From NCBI GenBank assembly GCA_015660885.1, contig JACTUB010000020.1, forward strand, positions 1-49,147: DNA of 49,147 nucleotides. The letters are read 5' to 3'. The notes below the pieces were generated by a model. It was not told the DNA's origin. It did not search any database and worked only from the letters and a program-made list of their open reading frames with translations. The translations under genes were made by a program, and so were the position numbers. Within the stretch, counting starts at the first letter, position 1. Each line of letters begins with the position of its first letter. Below, in pieces: positions 15,194-24,753 of the stretch. This stretch comes from Methanoregulaceae archaeon (lineage in GTDB: Archaea > Halobacteriota > Methanomicrobia > Methanomicrobiales > Methanospirillaceae).

Positions 15194-16381
15194 ATGACAA
15201 CAATTGAGCTAATCGAGCTGCGGACTATCCTGGACAGCCGGGGTAACCTGACCGTTGAAGCCGACATTCATACACCTGGCGGTTTTGGCAGGTCTGCAGC
15301 CCCGAGCGGAGCCAGTACCGGATCGCTGGAAGCAAAAGTCAAATCGCCCAAAGAGGCCGTAGAGTATGCGATCCAGAACGTTATCCCGGCACTTACAGGA
15401 ATGGATAGCGAAGACCAGCAGGGTTTTGATGAGCAGCTCCATGATATCGATGGAACGGCAAACTTTGCCGAAATCGGGGCCAACATTGCCGTAGCACTTT
15501 CGCTTGCGAATGCCAAGGCTGCCTCGTCATCGATGGATCTCCCCCTCTTCCGTTATCTTGGTGGAGTATTCGCAAATGAGATGCCACTCCCGCTGGGAAA
15601 TGTGATTGGGGGAGGTGCACATGCTGCAAACTCGACCGAGATCCAGGAATTCCTTGTTGTGCCACGAGATGCCGCTGACGCAGAAGAAGCAGTCCTTGCA
15701 AACGCCGCCGTGCACCGGCATGTCAGGGAACTCTTATCAAAACAGGGGAAATCCTGCGGCAAGGGTGATGAGGGTGCGTGGGCACCGCAGATTGACGATG
15801 CCCTCGCATTTGAGCTCATTGCCGAGGCGACCGGATTTGTCTCCGATGAGATGAATATCTCGGTTGATATGGGTATCGACGTTGCGTCGAGCCAGATGTG
15901 GAACTCTGAAGGATACAAGTACCGCGACAGGGTACGCACGACTGAAGAGCAGATAGCATACATTGCAGATCTCGTTGACAGTTATGACCTTGTTTATGTG
16001 GAAGATCCCCTTCATGAAGATGATTTTGACGGGTTCGCGGAGCTCAACAGTCAGATCGGTGATCGTTGCCTTGTCTGCGGGGATGACATCTTTGTGACGC
16101 AGGTCGACCGCATCATGCGTGGGATCGAGATGGAAGCCGCAAACTGTGTTCTCATAAAACCCAATCAGGTCGGGACGCTGACGGACACCTTCGAAGCGGT
16201 CCGTCTCGCTCATACCAATGGTCTGGATACTGTCATGAGCCACCGTTCCGGTGAAACGACTGATACAACAATCGCACATCTTGCCACCGCATTTTCCTCT
16301 GTTTTCTTAAAATGCGGTATCGTGGGTGGAGAACGCATTGCAAAACTGAATGAACTGATACGTATTGAGGAACAGCTATGA
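15194..16381 (+). CDS. eno: enolase (phosphopyruvate hydratase)
   Basis: The 395-residue enzyme interconverts 2-phosphoglycerate and phosphoenolpyruvate with two magnesium ions, in gluconeogenesis and glycolysis in the cytosol. The N-terminal domain has [16 protein letters not shown] and PSGASTG. The barrel holds the metal ligands in [18 protein letters not shown] and CGDDIFVTQ, the catalytic lysine in [11 protein letters not shown], and [16 protein letters not shown]. It is somewhat shorter than bacterial enolases, as in related archaea. It follows rpoK by 8 nt and overlaps rps2 by 4 nt, so it belongs to the ribosomal operon. Confidence 0.97.
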   Translation: MTTIELIELRTILDSRGNLTVEADIHTPGGFGRSAAPSGASTGSLEAKVKSPKEAVEYAIQNVIPALTGMDSEDQQGFDEQLHDIDGTANFAEIGANIAVALSLANAKAASSSMDLPLFRYLGGVFANEMPLPLGNVIGGGAHAANSTEIQEFLVVPRDAADAEEAVLANAAVHRHVRELLSKQGKSCGKGDEGAWAPQIDDALAFELIAEATGFVSDEMNISVDMGIDVASSQMWNSEGYKYRDRVRTTEEQIAYIADLVDSYDLVYVEDPLHEDDFDGFAELNSQIGDRCLVCGDDIFVTQVDRIMRGIEMEAANCVLIKPNQVGTLTDTFEAVRLAHTNGLDTVMSHRSGETTDTTIAHLATAFSSVFLKCGIVGGERIAKLNELIRIEEQL

Positions 16382-16989
16382 CCACTGTAAACGAGATGGA
16401 AATTGAATTAAAAGAACCGCTCATCCCTGTCGAGGAGTATCTTGCTGCCGGTATCCACATCGGGACGCAGCAGAAGAGCGAAGACATGAAGAAATTTATC
16501 TACCGTGTTCGCGGCGATGGGCTTTATATCCTTGACATCCGCGAAACCGACTCACGGATCAAGACTGCAGCGAAATTCTTAAACCAGTACGAGGCTCCGA
16601 ATATCCTCGTTGTCACCTCCCGGCAGTACGGACAGTATCCGGCCAAGAAATTCGCAGATACTCTCGGCGCAATGTCGGCAACAGGCCGGTTTATCCCGGG
16701 GCTGCTTACAAACCCTGTCCTTAACGGGTATATTGAGCCCCAGGTGGTTGTTGTCACCGATCCGATTGGTGATGCGCAGGTCATAAACGAAGCAGTCCAG
16801 TGCGGTATTCCGGTAGTTGCGCTCTGCGATACCAATAATATGACAAAGTTTGTTGATCTTGTTATCCCTACCAACAATAAGGGCCGCAAAGCGCTGTCGA
16901 TGATTTACTTCCTGCTCACCCGTGAGATGCTCCGCCTTCGGGGGATTTCAACAGCTCTCACGCCAGAAGACTTCGAAATCGAGATCTGA
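16378..16989 (+). CDS. rps2: 30S ribosomal protein S2
   Basis: The 203-residue protein is archaeal S2 (uS2) of the small-subunit back. The S2 signature [20 protein letters not shown] is near 17-36, with [10 protein letters not shown] in the middle and [10 protein letters not shown] near 142-151. It begins on an ATGA overlap with enolase. A TATA-like sequence follows in the 66-nt gap before the next gene, so transcription may be renewed there. Confidence 0.96.
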   Translation: MTTVNEMEIELKEPLIPVEEYLAAGIHIGTQQKSEDMKKFIYRVRGDGLYILDIRETDSRIKTAAKFLNQYEAPNILVVTSRQYGQYPAKKFADTLGAMSATGRFIPGLLTNPVLNGYIEPQVVVVTDPIGDAQVINEAVQCGIPVVALCDTNNMTKFVDLVIPTNNKGRKALSMIYFLLTREMLRLRGISTALTPEDFEIEI

Positions 16990-17024
16990 TCCGGTCGATC
17001 TCCTTTTTGGGTGATCGATCGTTA

Positions 17025-17035
17025 GATATAATATA
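17025..17035 (+). promoter_or_regulatory. candidate internal TATA box
   Basis: GATATAATATA lies about 25 nt upstream of the ATG at 17056, in the only sizeable gap between rps2 and the isoprenoid genes. It would give a nearly leaderless transcript for the MEMO1-family gene and those after it. This is by inspection only. Confidence 0.4.
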
Positions 17036-17055
17036 ACGACAAGAGGGTTGATCCG

Positions 17056-17844
17056 ATGACGATGCGTACATGCGCAGTGGCTGGCATGTTTTACCCAAGG
17101 GATCCTTCCCACCTCGAACAACTCCTGGAGAAGTACTTCTCTGTGAGCGACGGTACGGCAAATTCCCTGGGTCTTGTGTCCCCTCATGCAGGGTATATAT
17201 ATTCCGGCGAAGTTGCAGCTCGTGCATTCTCCACGATCTCACCTGATTTTTCAGGCACATTTGTGGTAATCGGGCCATCGCACCGCGGTTATATCAACTG
17301 TGTCTCGAAAGTACCGTGGGAAACACCTCTGGGTGTTGTTGATAATGACACAGAGTTCGTTGAATCGCTCGATATCGAGACTGACGAGTTCTCTCACCGC
17401 GACGAACACTCGCTCGAAGTGCAGATGCCTTTTATCAAGTACCGGTTCCCCCGGGCACGGATTGCGCCGGTAATGATGGGGCAGCAGGATTACCCGAGTG
17501 CGATACGGCTTGCTCAGAAGATCAGTGATGCCATAAAACGGACTCGTCGTGATGTCCGGATTGTGGCATCCAGCGATTTCTCCCACTACGTTCCGGAAGA
17601 TAAAGCAAAAAGTAACGATCTTTACGCAATTGAACCGTTAAAAACGTTAGATGTACCTGAGTTTTATCAACGTATCGAGGAGAGGGGTGTATCAGCCTGC
17701 GGGTACGGCCCGATAGCCGCAATGGTGACAGTATGCGGGCAACTTGGGGCAAAGACAGCTCAGCTCATACGGTATGCGACCAGCGGTGATGTGACGGGAG
17801 AACGTCGTGAGGTCGTAGGGTACGCAGCTATTGCGGTGATGTAG
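17056..17844 (+). CDS. MEMO1-family protein (AmmeMemoRadiSam system protein B)
   Basis: The 262-residue protein belongs to the MEMO1 family, whose fold resembles class III extradiol dioxygenases and can bind a metal. Typical motifs are VAGMFYPRDP at 9-18, GLVSPHAGYIYSG near 38-50, VVIGPSHRGY and the acidic/histidine region HRDEHSLEVQMPF. These histidines could coordinate iron or copper. In many archaea it co-occurs with an AMMECR1 protein and a radical SAM protein, but neither partner is in this window. Here it sits between rps2 and mevalonate kinase, a conserved archaeal position. Its physiological role is not settled. Confidence 0.93.
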   Translation: MTMRTCAVAGMFYPRDPSHLEQLLEKYFSVSDGTANSLGLVSPHAGYIYSGEVAARAFSTISPDFSGTFVVIGPSHRGYINCVSKVPWETPLGVVDNDTEFVESLDIETDEFSHRDEHSLEVQMPFIKYRFPRARIAPVMMGQQDYPSAIRLAQKISDAIKRTRRDVRIVASSDFSHYVPEDKAKSNDLYAIEPLKTLDVPEFYQRIEERGVSACGYGPIAAMVTVCGQLGAKTAQLIRYATSGDVTGERREVVGYAAIAVM

Positions 17845-17845
17845 G

Positions 17846-18715
17846 TTGGTAACATGGAGTGCGCCGGGCAAGGTATTTTTGTTCGGTGAGCATGCGGTGG
17901 TATACGGAAAGCCCGGCATAGCGATGGCAATAAAACCCCGGGTTTTTGTAACGGTCAGAAACACAAAACGACCTCAGCGTGCAAAGTCGGCGTATATAGA
18001 TGGATGTTTTGAGGCGATGGGTGTTGCTGGGAGCGTATATATAAATTCCCAGATTCCGAGTTCTTCAGGACTCGGATCGTCAGCTGCGGTGACCATTGCA
18101 ACGCTTTCGGCAATCAATGATGAGTTTTCCCTTCATAAAACCCGGGAAGATATCGCAAATATGGCATTCGAAATTGAAAAGAAGGTGCAAAAGGGTCGGG
18201 CGAGCCCCACTGATACAACGGTCTCTATGTACGGCGGGATTGTACTTATCACGGGCGGCTCCCGCAGGAGGCTGCCCCCGCAGAACATGCACCTGGTTGT
18301 TGGAGATTCGCTGATCTCGCACAGTACAGCAAAGATGGTGGAGCTGGTTGGAGAAGAAAAAAAGAAACATCCGGGAATCATCGATCCGATCCTCGATGCC
18401 ATTGAAGGGGTAAGTCTGAGTGCGATCCACTATCTTGACAACCCAAAAGAACTTGGGCGGTACATGAACATGAATCACGCACTTCTCGAAGCACTGGGAG
18501 TAGGACATCCGCATCTCTCGAAGATTGTGCTGGCGTCCAGGGCTGCAGGAGCATTCGGGGCTAAGATCACCGGCGCCGGTGGCGGGGGGTGCATGATTGC
18601 ACTTTGCCCAAGACAGCTGAAGCAACGGATTGCCAATGCAATCGAATCTTGTGAAGCCCGTGCGATCATGACAGGCATTGATACCGAAGGTGCGAGGAAG
18701 GAAAAAAATGTCTGA
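17846..18715 (+). CDS. mvk: mevalonate kinase
   Basis: The 289-residue GHMP kinase phosphorylates (R)-mevalonate to 5-phosphomevalonate, the first kinase step of archaeal lipid precursor synthesis. The motifs are WSAPGKVFLFGEHAVVYGKP near 4-23, the nucleotide loop PSSSGLGSSAA near 71-81, and KITGAGGGGCMIAL near 240-253. The start is TTG, 1 nt after the previous stop. The last 8 nt overlap ipk. Without hydroxymethylglutaryl-CoA reductase in view, upstream supply must be encoded elsewhere. Confidence 0.95.
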   Translation: MVTWSAPGKVFLFGEHAVVYGKPGIAMAIKPRVFVTVRNTKRPQRAKSAYIDGCFEAMGVAGSVYINSQIPSSSGLGSSAAVTIATLSAINDEFSLHKTREDIANMAFEIEKKVQKGRASPTDTTVSMYGGIVLITGGSRRRLPPQNMHLVVGDSLISHSTAKMVELVGEEKKKHPGIIDPILDAIEGVSLSAIHYLDNPKELGRYMNMNHALLEALGVGHPHLSKIVLASRAAGAFGAKITGAGGGGCMIALCPRQLKQRIANAIESCEARAIMTGIDTEGARKEKNV

Positions 18716-19463
18716 ACGTATCCTGTTGAAGCTTGGCGGGAGTGTTATTACTGATAAAAATGCAGATTGTGTTATCAACTATGATCAGCTATCCCTCGTT
18801 GCTTCGGCGATTTCCCGCGCAAATACCGGCGGTATCGTAATAATTCACGGAGCCGGTTCGTGCGGGCACCCTGAGGCAAAACGCTACGGGCTTGAAAATG
18901 GCGCGGTTGCAGGTCAGACTGATGGGATCTACATCACCCATCGTGCTGTGAGCAGGCTGAATGATGCAGTTGTTGAGACTCTCCGTCAGAAGGGAATAGC
19001 GGCAGCAGGTATTCATCCATTCCATGCTGCGGTGGCGGATAAAGGAAGGCTCATCGCCTTCGAGTTCAGGCATCTGGAAAAGATGCTTATGCTTAAGATG
19101 GTTCCTGTGATCCACGGCGACGTGGTGATGGACCTCTCAAAAGGAGCATGCATCGTGTCGGGCGATCAGCTCGTGCGATATCTCGCGGTTGCCCTGAGCA
19201 TAAATCGCGTAGGGCTCGCCACCGATGTACCGGGAGTGCTGGATGGAGGACAGGTGGTGCCGGTGATTACCCGGAACATGGCGCCTGCACTCCAGATCGG
19301 CAGCTCGATACATACCGACGTCACCGGTGGAATGAGAGGGAAAATGAACGAACTGCTCGATCTCGCGGAAGCAGGGATCGGGTCTGAGATATTCCATGTC
19401 TCACGTGTCGGCGACTTTCTTGCAGGAATTGCCCACGGCGGGACAACAGTTAAGGGGGAATAA
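18708..19463 (+). CDS. ipk: isopentenyl phosphate kinase
   Basis: The 251-residue amino acid kinase family enzyme makes isopentenyl diphosphate from isopentenyl phosphate, the hallmark of the archaeal modified mevalonate pathway. Motifs are LLKLGGSVITDK near 6-17, HGAGSCGHPEAKRYG near 47-61 with the catalytic histidine region, PVIHGDVVMD near 132-141 and the nucleotide site around ATDVPGVL. The start at 18708 is chosen because AGGAAG precedes it and the family begins here; it overlaps mvk by 8 nt. Confidence 0.95.
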   Translation: MSERILLKLGGSVITDKNADCVINYDQLSLVASAISRANTGGIVIIHGAGSCGHPEAKRYGLENGAVAGQTDGIYITHRAVSRLNDAVVETLRQKGIAAAGIHPFHAAVADKGRLIAFEFRHLEKMLMLKMVPVIHGDVVMDLSKGACIVSGDQLVRYLAVALSINRVGLATDVPGVLDGGQVVPVITRNMAPALQIGSSIHTDVTGGMRGKMNELLDLAEAGIGSEIFHVSRVGDFLAGIAHGGTTVKGE

Positions 19464-19468
19464 CCTGT

Positions 19469-20560
19469 ATGGGAGATAAAAAGAGGTTCACATCGTCACG
19501 CAAGCTCGACCATCTGCGGATCTGCGCGGAGATGGCAGTTGAAAGCGGCGATACCGGATTCAGTGATATCAGGTTTGTGCATAATGCTCTGCCGGAATGT
19601 TACATGGATACTATCGATCTTACTGTCAGGTTCCTGAACCATACGTTCTCATCCCCCCTCTTTATCTCAGCAATGACCGGGGGTCACCCCGGAACAAAAG
19701 AAGTGAATGCAAGGTTTGCCCGGGCTGCAGAACGCCTTGGGATTGGTATGGGTGTCGGTTCACAGCGAGCTGCACTTGAGAACCCTGCTCTTGAGGACAC
19801 TTTCTCGATAGTCCGTGATGAGGCACCCCATGCATTCCTGGTAGCAAATCTCGGGGCTGTCCAGCTGCGTGATCACGGGATTGAGTGGGCGGAGCGGGCA
19901 ATCAGAATGATTGGCGCGGATGCGATTGCGATTCATCTCAATTTCCTGCAGGAGGCGATACAGCCTGAGGGCGATCATAATGCTCTTGGCTGTCTTGCTG
20001 CCATCGGAGAACTTTGCCTGGAGTTACGCACTCCGGTCATCATTAAAGAGACCGGATGTGGAATTTCTGCTACAACGGCACGACAATGCTGGGGAGCTGG
20101 TGTCAGCGCAATTGATATCGGTGGCTGGGGCGGGACGTCCTGGGCGGTAGTTGAGAGTGTCAGGGCAGATGAAAGCAGGAACCAAAGAGACCAGCGGCTG
20201 AAAACACTCGGGGAAGATTTTACCGAGTGGGGAATTCCTACTGTCGTTAGTCTTGCCGAAGTGCTAGCATCCGGCAGCCCTGTTATCGCATCAGGAGGAA
20301 TCAGGACAGGACTTGATATGGCCAAGGGTCTTGCACTCGGTGCCAGTCTCTGCGGAATGGCATTGCCTCTCTTAAAACCGGCAATGGAAAGCGATGAGGC
20401 GCTCGATCGCACGATTGATGTGATCCAACAGGAACTGGTTGCTTCAATGTTCCTGACGGGATCAGCAAAACTGGCGGATCTCAGGAAGGCCCCAATGTTT
20501 ATCACGGGCAGAACGCGACAAATGATAGGCAAGGACAATCCGGCGCGTTTAAAGCGATAA
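19469..20560 (+). CDS. fni: type 2 isopentenyl-diphosphate delta-isomerase
   Basis: The 363-residue FMN-dependent TIM-barrel enzyme interconverts isopentenyl and dimethylallyl diphosphate. Signs are the N-terminal RKLDHLRICAE, SAMTGGHPGTKEVN near 68-81, GMGVGSQRAALENP, the IKETGCGIS and GGWGGTSW glycine segments, and SGGIRTGLDMAKGLALGA near 275-292. It comes 5 nt after ipk and is followed by rnj after 60 nt. Flavin binding is known for the family. Confidence 0.95.
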   Translation: MGDKKRFTSSRKLDHLRICAEMAVESGDTGFSDIRFVHNALPECYMDTIDLTVRFLNHTFSSPLFISAMTGGHPGTKEVNARFARAAERLGIGMGVGSQRAALENPALEDTFSIVRDEAPHAFLVANLGAVQLRDHGIEWAERAIRMIGADAIAIHLNFLQEAIQPEGDHNALGCLAAIGELCLELRTPVIIKETGCGISATTARQCWGAGVSAIDIGGWGGTSWAVVESVRADESRNQRDQRLKTLGEDFTEWGIPTVVSLAEVLASGSPVIASGGIRTGLDMAKGLALGASLCGMALPLLKPAMESDEALDRTIDVIQQELVASMFLTGSAKLADLRKAPMFITGRTRQMIGKDNPARLKR

Positions 20561-20620
20561 CATGACAAACCGGCAAATATTTCAGGAAATACTAAAAAGA
20601 TGAACATAAGGAGATAAAAC

Positions 20621-21958
20621 ATGGATATTGAGATTATTGCAGTGGGCGGATATGATGAGGTCGGGCGAAATATGACCGCTGTCCGCTGCGGAAAGGAAAT
20701 TGTCATATTTGATATGGGGCTTCGCCTGGATCAAGTAATGATCCACGAGGACGCAGAGATTGAAAATATGCACTCCCTTGATCTGATCAAGATTAAGGCG
20801 ATACCAGATGACACGATGATGAATTCGGTCGAGGGAACCGTAAAAGCAATTGTCTGCTCGCACGGGCACCTTGACCATATAGGGGCTATCCCGAAGCTTG
20901 CTCACCGGTATAACGCTCCTATTATCGCTTCACCCTACGCAACAGAGTTGATCCGGCAACAGATATCCGGCGAGCAGAAGTTTGGAGTGAACAATAAACT
21001 CTTCGCGCTCAGGTCCGGACAGCGGTACACACTTTCCCAGAATCTTGTTCTGGAGTTCGTCCGCACGCAGCATTCCATCATCGACACGGTTACACCGGTA
21101 CTCCATACCCCGCGGGGTGCGATCGTCTATGCCTGTGACTTCAAGCTGGACAGGACTCCCGTAATCGGCGAACCTCCGGATTTTGCCCGTTTCCTGCAGA
21201 TTGGCAAAGAAGGAGTGCTCGCCCTTATTATAGAGAGTACATATATCGATCGTCCGGGAAGATGTCCGAGCGAGCGGATTGCCAAGGATCTCGTTCGGGA
21301 TACTATTACCAGTTATGAGGATGATAAGAATGCGATTCTCGTATCCACGTTCTCCTCGCATATCGCCCGTGTGAAAACGATTGCAGAATGTGCCCACGAG
21401 ATCGGCAGAAAGCCGGTACTTCTGGGGCGCTCCATGGAAAAATATTCGGTAACTGCCGAACAGATGAAGCTTGTGTCTTTCCCTGAGACGACCAGTGTCT
21501 TTGGGAACCGGCGAACAGTCGATCGGACGATGCGCCGGATGATGAAGGCAGGAAAAGAAAAGTTTCTTCCGATTATCACAGGTCATCAGGGTGAACCCGG
21601 ATCGATTCTTACCCGTCTTGCACTGGGGGACACCCCCTACCAGCTCACGAAAGGGGACAAGGTAATCTTCTCGGCAAACGTTATCCCGAACCCGATGAAT
21701 TTCGGGCAACGATACAAAATCGAGGAGCATATCAGGCTTGCCGGAGCCCGCATCTTTGAGGATCTCCACGTAAGCGGCCATGCGTACCGCGAAGATCATT
21801 ACGAGTTTATTCACCTTCTGAATCCCCAGCATATCATCCCGGCGCACGGGCACCTGAAGATGACTGCCGGCTACACAGACTTTGCAACAGAACTTGGGTA
21901 CACCGCCAATTCTACTGTCCACATGCTGAAGAACGGGCAGCGGCTCATGATCACCTGA
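20621..21958 (+). CDS. rnj: RNase J-type beta-CASP metallo-ribonuclease
   Basis: The 445-residue protein has a metallo-beta-lactamase core with HGHLDH at 81-86, the metal-binding motif, and YACDFKLD near 170. A beta-CASP insertion follows, and it ends with HVSGHAYREDHYEFIHLLNP, the downstream histidine motif. Archaeal RNase J enzymes are 5'-3' exoribonucleases acting in mRNA decay. There is no C-terminal extension as in bacterial RNase J, and none of the KH domains of archaeal CPSF proteins. AAGGAGA lies upstream of the ATG. Its position between fni and the prenyl synthase recurs in archaea as I recall, but has no obvious metabolic reason. Confidence 0.93.
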   Translation: MDIEIIAVGGYDEVGRNMTAVRCGKEIVIFDMGLRLDQVMIHEDAEIENMHSLDLIKIKAIPDDTMMNSVEGTVKAIVCSHGHLDHIGAIPKLAHRYNAPIIASPYATELIRQQISGEQKFGVNNKLFALRSGQRYTLSQNLVLEFVRTQHSIIDTVTPVLHTPRGAIVYACDFKLDRTPVIGEPPDFARFLQIGKEGVLALIIESTYIDRPGRCPSERIAKDLVRDTITSYEDDKNAILVSTFSSHIARVKTIAECAHEIGRKPVLLGRSMEKYSVTAEQMKLVSFPETTSVFGNRRTVDRTMRRMMKAGKEKFLPIITGHQGEPGSILTRLALGDTPYQLTKGDKVIFSANVIPNPMNFGQRYKIEEHIRLAGARIFEDLHVSGHAYREDHYEFIHLLNPQHIIPAHGHLKMTAGYTDFATELGYTANSTVHMLKNGQRLMIT

Positions 21959-21973
21959 ACCGGAGATGTAACG

Positions 21974-22939
21974 ATGTCGGAACTTCTACCGTATCTGGAT
22001 TCTGTTGCAAAAGATATCGATTTCATGATCGACCGGTATTTTGTAAACAAGGTCGGTGAGCTGAACAAAGCCAGTGCTCACCTCCTCGCGGCAGGAGGCA
22101 AACGGCTCCGCCCCGCAGTTGTGATGCTTGCCGCCGATACGGTGAAACGGGGAAGTTCCCATGATATTATGCCGGCGGCCCTCGCACTTGAACTCACGCA
22201 CACCTTTACGCTCATTCATGATGATATTATGGATGATGATACACTTCGGCGGGGCGTTCAGACCGTTCATACGAAATGGGATATGCCAACCGGCATCCTT
22301 GCAGGGGACGTCCTGTATGCCCGCGCATTTGAGTTCATCTGCATGTCAACGGCAAGCGACAATGCAAAAGTGCGTGCAATATCCATGCTTGCCAGTACCT
22401 GTGCTGACATTTGTTTAGGGCAGCATATGGATATGTCTTTTTCGCGCCGGAATGATGTAGACGAGTACGAATATCTCGAAATGGTGAAGAAAAAGACCGG
22501 CGTTCTCTATGCTGCGGCTGCCGGAATTGGTGCAGTTCTCGCAGGGGGTTCTGCACCACAGGCAAAAGCCCTCTACCTGTTCGGTTTGAATACCGGGATA
22601 GCGTTTCAGATCCAGGATGACCTTATTGATCTCCTCGTAACATCGGAAAAGAGCGGTAAGGACCGGGCCTCTGATCTACGGGAAGGAAAACAGACGCTGA
22701 TCCTGATCAAGGCCCGGGAAAAAGGGATCGACCTTTTACAATACAAACGGGACCTCACTGAAGCAGAAATTGAAAAGGTCATCAACGAGCTGACGGACGC
22801 CGGTGTGATGGCTGAGGTAAAAAAGGTTGCACAGGATCTTGTCGCAGAAAGCAACAAACATCTCTCCTTACTCCCGCCATCAAAGGAGCGGTCGCTCCTG
22901 ATGGAAATTGGCGAATTTTTTGTTACACGGAGCTATTAG
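21974..22939 (+). CDS. idsA: polyprenyl (geranylgeranyl) diphosphate synthase
   Basis: The 321-residue enzyme condenses isopentenyl diphosphate with allylic diphosphates to make archaeal lipid chains. The first aspartate-rich motif DDIMDD is at 83-88, and the second is DDLIDL near 217-222. Phenylalanine 78, five residues before the first motif, is the position reported to set C20 chain length in archaeal geranylgeranyl diphosphate synthases, so a C20 product is a reasonable inference. The GGKRLRP motif near 41-47 is intact. It follows rnj by 15 nt and gltX begins 1 nt after its stop. Confidence 0.94.
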   Translation: MSELLPYLDSVAKDIDFMIDRYFVNKVGELNKASAHLLAAGGKRLRPAVVMLAADTVKRGSSHDIMPAALALELTHTFTLIHDDIMDDDTLRRGVQTVHTKWDMPTGILAGDVLYARAFEFICMSTASDNAKVRAISMLASTCADICLGQHMDMSFSRRNDVDEYEYLEMVKKKTGVLYAAAAGIGAVLAGGSAPQAKALYLFGLNTGIAFQIQDDLIDLLVTSEKSGKDRASDLREGKQTLILIKAREKGIDLLQYKRDLTEAEIEKVINELTDAGVMAEVKKVAQDLVAESNKHLSLLPPSKERSLLMEIGEFFVTRSY

Positions 22940-22940
22940 G

Positions 22941-24632
22941 ATGGCGGGGGAAGACCCAAAGGAGCTCCTTTTATTGTGTGCGCTCCAGAACGCCATCAGG
23001 CATGGTGGCATACCTCAGACGGGTGCTGTGGTTGGCATGGTGTTGGGTGCCCATCCTGAATTTCGTTCGCGGGCAAAAGAAGTTGCAGCTCTGGCAAAAG
23101 AAGCGATTGCTGACGTAGCTGCACTATCTCCTGAAGATCGGGTTGTAAAGCTACAGGCTCTTGCCCCGGGGATGTATGAAGCTCTTTTTACAAAACACGA
23201 ACACAAAAAAGTACTTCCCGAACTGGAATGTGCCGAGCATGGCGTCGTCATGCGTTTTGCGCCAAATCCCTCAGGACCGCTTCACATAGGTCATGCCCGT
23301 GCAGCGGTGCTCAATGATGCGTACGTGAAACAGTACGGCGGCAGGTACATCCTGCGTATTGAGGATACTGACCCGAAACGTGTTGATCCCGAAGCATACG
23401 AGATGGTAAAAGAAGATATCGCGTGGCTGGGCCTTGGTATTACGGAGACAGTCACGCAAAGTGACCGTCTTGCCCTCTACTACGATCTCTGCGGGCAGCT
23501 GATTGAAAAAGGCGGGGCATATGTCTGCACCTGCGATAATGAGCACTTCAAGGAGCTCAAACAGTCTAAGACCGCATGTCCGTGCAGGGATCAGCCTGTT
23601 GAGAAGAACCGCGAGCTTTGGAAGAAGATGCTTGACCACACGTTTAAGGAAGGGGAAGCGACTGTACGGATAAAAACCGATCTTCATCACCCTGATCCGG
23701 CAATGCGTGACTTTCCGGCTTTCCGTATTCTCGATTCACCCCCCCATCCTAAAGTAAAAGCACACGTCTACCCGCTCATGAACTTCTCGGTAGTTGCCGA
23801 CGATCACCTGCTGGGAGTCACTCATGTGATCCGGGGTAAGGATCACATTGCAAATACCCGGCGACAGCGCTATATCTACGACCATTTTGGCTGGAAGGTC
23901 CCGGTATACCGGCACTATGGCAGGATGGGAATTGAAGGTGTTGTGCTTTCGACATCCAAGATGCGTCTTGGTATCAACGAAGGGATATATACCGGGTGGG
24001 ATGATATCCGGCTTGGTACACTCCGGGCTCTTGCACGGCGGGGTATCAGTCCGGACGCGGTAAAGAACGCAGTGCTGGCAATCGGGATCGGTGATACCGA
24101 TATCTCATTCTCGTGGGACAACCTCTTTGCAGAAAACAAAAAGATTGTGGATCCCCTGGCAAACCGGTACTTCTTCGTGCCGGATCCCATCATTGTGACC
24201 ATTACGGGTGCCCCGCATCGTACTGCCCATGCGATGCTCCACCCGGGTGATGCTGCCCGGGGCACCCGGACCCTTGTCTTTAAGGAATCTGTGGCGCTGC
24301 CCAATGGGGACATCACCCATGATACTGCGATGGTACGGTTAAAGGATCTCTTCAACCTGAAGATCTCATGTGATGGGAACACGCCATCATTTTCTTATGC
24401 CGGGGACTCCCTTGCCGAAGCCCGGTCAGCAAAAGCTCATATCATCCAGTGGCTGCCGGCACAGGATCTTGTCCGCTGTACCCTTCTCACGCCGGAAGGG
24501 GAGATTACTGGCGCCTGCGAACCATTGGTGACAAAAGAGCTCGGGAAGGTCGTGCAGTTCGAACGTGTCGGATTTGCCAGAATCGATGCTGTGGATATGG
24601 ACGGCGTCCGGGCGTATTTCACCCATAAATGA
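22941..24632 (+). CDS. gltX: glutamyl-tRNA synthetase (archaeal type)
   Basis: The 563-residue class I synthetase charges tRNA-Glu, and in archaea often tRNA-Gln as well for later transamidation. After an N-terminal helical domain of about 100 residues there is the HIGH motif (HIGH at 115-118) within RFAPNPSGPLHIGHARAAVL. The KMSKS-like loop is TSKMR near 337-341. The C-terminal part has the beta-barrel anticodon-binding domain of the archaeal/eukaryotic lineage. The ATG at 22941 is chosen; the longer frame lies inside idsA. It is the last gene of the + strand core run. Confidence 0.96.
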   Translation: MAGEDPKELLLLCALQNAIRHGGIPQTGAVVGMVLGAHPEFRSRAKEVAALAKEAIADVAALSPEDRVVKLQALAPGMYEALFTKHEHKKVLPELECAEHGVVMRFAPNPSGPLHIGHARAAVLNDAYVKQYGGRYILRIEDTDPKRVDPEAYEMVKEDIAWLGLGITETVTQSDRLALYYDLCGQLIEKGGAYVCTCDNEHFKELKQSKTACPCRDQPVEKNRELWKKMLDHTFKEGEATVRIKTDLHHPDPAMRDFPAFRILDSPPHPKVKAHVYPLMNFSVVADDHLLGVTHVIRGKDHIANTRRQRYIYDHFGWKVPVYRHYGRMGIEGVVLSTSKMRLGINEGIYTGWDDIRLGTLRALARRGISPDAVKNAVLAIGIGDTDISFSWDNLFAENKKIVDPLANRYFFVPDPIIVTITGAPHRTAHAMLHPGDAARGTRTLVFKESVALPNGDITHDTAMVRLKDLFNLKISCDGNTPSFSYAGDSLAEARSAKAHIIQWLPAQDLVRCTLLTPEGEITGACEPLVTKELGKVVQFERVGFARIDAVDMDGVRAYFTHK

Positions 24633-24753
24633 TCCGCTTTTTGTAACAGGTCCGATCCCGCAACACTATTGAAATAGTATTTTTTTGAATTTACTTCCGA
24701 TGACAAAAAAGATCGCTCACGGATAGCTAATATATTACTATTGCATCCAAGGG

